In this document: positions 6,172 to 7,232 of the stretch, piece after piece
Numbering within the stretch: the first letter of the stretch is position 1
How the letters are laid out: every line of letters begins with the position of its first letter
Source of the DNA: a bacterium
GTDB taxonomy: Bacteria > Chloroflexota > Dormibacteria > UBA8260 > Bog-877
NCBI GenBank assembly: GCA_021791455.1
Contig: JAJYWM010000066.1
Span: 1 to 7,232, forward strand
Direction of reading: 5' to 3'
Length of the DNA stretch: 7,232 nt
Translations under genes and position numbers: made by a program
The notes under the pieces: generated by a model
Databases searched by the model: none
What the model saw: only the letters and a program-made list of their open reading frames with translations
Told to the model about the DNA's origin: nothing

Positions 6172-6790
6172 AACTGTAGAACTGAGGTTGGGCAGCCCCA
6201 CACAGCGACGCTCCCCAAACGCCAGCGCCGGACCGGCGCAGAAGCGGGTGAGCACCTCGTGGTCGACTATGGCCCGTAGCTCGGCCCGGACCCCGGTGAG
6301 CACGTCAGCCACCCGCTGGCGCCTTTACCCGGCAGGCGGGTCGCCGTGGGACGGCGCTGCCCACCGGGTTGCACGGCACTAGGCTCCCCTCCGGGACCAG
6401 GGCCGTCTTGCGGTTCCCCTGGTTGGGATGGGGACTCTCGAGACGCCGCTGGCGGTACAGGTCGGCCGTCCGGGGCCGATCCGTTCCATCGTGGCGGGCC
6501 CTCCGCCAGCGGCACTCCGAGGGATTCGGCCATGGCCTCATCGGTCCGGTCGTCCGGGGCCGGGTCCAGGCCTCCGCGGCAGAACGCCCTGGCAGCATCG
6601 CCGACGGCGGCCAGGGAGAGTTCGGCAAGAATGCGGGCACCCGCCCACGGAGCACGACCATTCGGGAGACTGGATAGGGGGTTGTCCGGAGCCGGTCGGC
6701 CAGGAAGTGGGAGTTTGACTCGGGGGTATGCCCGGAGAGGACCTCGTCGCCCACCGCGATGATCCAGCTCCAAATCGCCCTCCCCGCCAT
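6172..6790 (-). pseudogene. CinA-like (MoCF/molybdopterin-binding domain) protein, frameshifted and 3'-truncated
   Basis: The start reads WIIAVGDEVLSGHTPESNSH then FLADRLR, the GDE(V/I)LxGxxxDTNS opening of CinA-type MoCF domains. The sequence then appears in pieces in different frames: ILAELSLAAV; GGLDPAPDDRTDEAMAESLG with the DDRT substrate-loop signature; LESPHPNQGNRKTALVPEGS and NPVGSA; then GVRAELRAIVDHEVLTRF, matching the LPGVPAELRxxxxxEVLPR region. Three junctions need one added base (near 6630, in GGG by 6315, and in GGGG near 6298); a fourth, between about 6530 and 6470, goes the other way. The 3' end is replaced by the IS remnant at 6171. Short actinobacterial homologues run about 250 residues; roughly 205 codons remain. 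No activity is expected. Family members include nicotinamide-nucleotide amidase or competence/damage-inducible proteins, whose MoCF half has poorly defined roles. Confidence 0.75.
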
Positions 6791-6800
6791 TTTGAAGGTA

Positions 6801-6818
6801 CGGCCCCGGCCGGGGCCG
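6801..6818 (-). terminator. 18-nt GC palindrome between the DinB-like gene and cinA-like pseudogene
   Basis: CGGCCCCGGCCGGGGCCG is its own reverse complement and can form a 7-bp all-GC hairpin with a GGCC loop. It lies 12-29 nt behind the stop of the DinB-like gene and about 10 nt before the cinA-like ATG. There is no U-run after it, so it is either an imperfect terminator or a binding dyad. Confidence 0.35.
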
Positions 6819-6829
6819 GAGCTGCCGCG

Positions 6830-7232
6830 CTACTCCCCGACGCTTCCGTCGATGGCCTCCCGGATCAGGTCGGCGTGCCCGCTGTGCCGCGCCGTCTCCG
6901 CGATGAGGTGCAGCAGCACCCACCGGAGGGAGAAGGGGCGGCCATCGTGGGCAGGCATAGCCGAGAGGCGGCGCGGGCCTTCGGACTCGGCGATCACCCG
7001 ATGGGTGCGCTCGCCCGCCTCCCGGTACCGCTGGCGCACCAGCTCTGGCTCGAGCTCCCCCCCGGTGCGGAACTCCCACTCAGGGTCGGCGTCGAAGTCT
7101 ACCCCGCGCCAGGGGTCCGGGAGCTCCCGGCCAGCGAAGTGGACCTCCATCCAGCTCTCCTCGACCAGCGCCAGGTGGTACAAAAGCCCCCCCAGTGAGA
7201 GGGTCGAGCTGGGCAGGCACCTCGCCATTCCC
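6830..7232 (-). CDS. DinB superfamily protein (DUF664 / mycothiol-transferase-like), 5' end outside the window
   Basis: About 134 codons of a four-helix DinB-type protein. SSTLSLGGLLYHLALVEESW matches the family's first helices with the metal-ligand His (counted as H18 from the internal ATG at 7228), and FSLRWVLLHLIAETARHSGH followed by ADLIREAIDG matches the C-terminal signature with H115 and H118 as further ligand candidates. Family members are small-thiol (mycothiol or bacillithiol) transferases or stress proteins, usually about 160-175 residues. The first helix is therefore probably missing here, and the ATG at 7228 is likely internal because the frame is open to the window edge. The C-terminal part is complete, ending IDGSVGE. 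No frameshift is seen. Confidence 0.8.
   Translation of the reverse strand, partial: GMARCLPSSTLSLGGLLYHLALVEESWMEVHFAGRELPDPWRGVDFDADPEWEFRTGGELEPELVRQRYREAGERTHRVIAESEGPRRLSAMPAHDGRPFSLRWVLLHLIAETARHSGHADLIREAIDGSVGE

Noticed and set aside
6267..7079. Minus-strand open frame of 270 codons as one intact gene
   Set aside because: Its first half is antisense-frame noise over the DinB-like gene. Only its middle part carries CinA-like residues, in a frame broken on both sides.
1..7232. CRISPR array, tRNA or rRNA genes
   Set aside because: No regularly spaced repeats, tRNA-like T-loop or anticodon arrangement, or rRNA-like segments were seen on reading both strands.

Overview
This is a high-GC stretch of bacterial chromosome. 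The GC-rich third codon positions, AGGAGG-type ribosome binding sites, a TTGACG-N17-TAnnnT promoter and a DUF664/DinB-type protein suggest an actinobacterium or another high-GC Gram-positive-like lineage. The window alone does not settle the phylum.

Layout. (1) 1-918, minus: the N-terminal 306 codons of a PLP-dependent diaminopimelate decarboxylase (lysA), running off the left edge. (2) 919-1372: no gene; one 18-nt palindrome and a weak hairpin. (3) 1373-1966, minus: an intact six-helix acetate/succinate transporter of the SatP/YaaH (AceTr) family. It has a recognisable promoter whose -10 element lies in a 24-nt perfect inverted repeat, an operator-like arrangement. (4) 2235-2648, minus: a small DUF6788-like protein with a G-quadruplex-type G-rich tract directly behind its stop. 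(5) About 2676-4948, plus: an insertion sequence coding for a DDE transposase of about 694 residues. The reading frame is broken by three single-base losses, each in a short homopolymer, but HTH, D, D and E regions all remain. (6) 4967-5707, minus: an intact class I SAM-dependent methyltransferase, convergent with the transposase. (7) 5781-5990, plus: a broken ribbon-helix-helix gene fragment. (8) 6043-6171, minus: a 129-bp inverted remnant of the 3' end of the same insertion sequence, about 89% identical by hand alignment. It abuts and truncates (9) 6172-6790, minus: a frameshifted CinA-like (MoCF domain) pseudogene. (10) 6830-7232, minus: a DinB/DUF664 protein whose 5' end lies beyond the window.

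Interpretation. The left part (lysA, satP) and the right edge (DinB-like) look like ordinary chromosomal genes. The middle, about 2.2-6.8 kb, is an insertion-sequence-scarred zone. The methyltransferase and the RHH fragment lie between two inverted copies of the same IS right end, as in an eroded composite element. The genes do not form one pathway. I see no convincing new defence, biosynthetic or RNA-based system. The points most worth following are the IS pair around the methyltransferase, the operator/promoter overlap at satP, and the accumulation of single-base losses, which could be pseudogene decay or homopolymer sequencing error.
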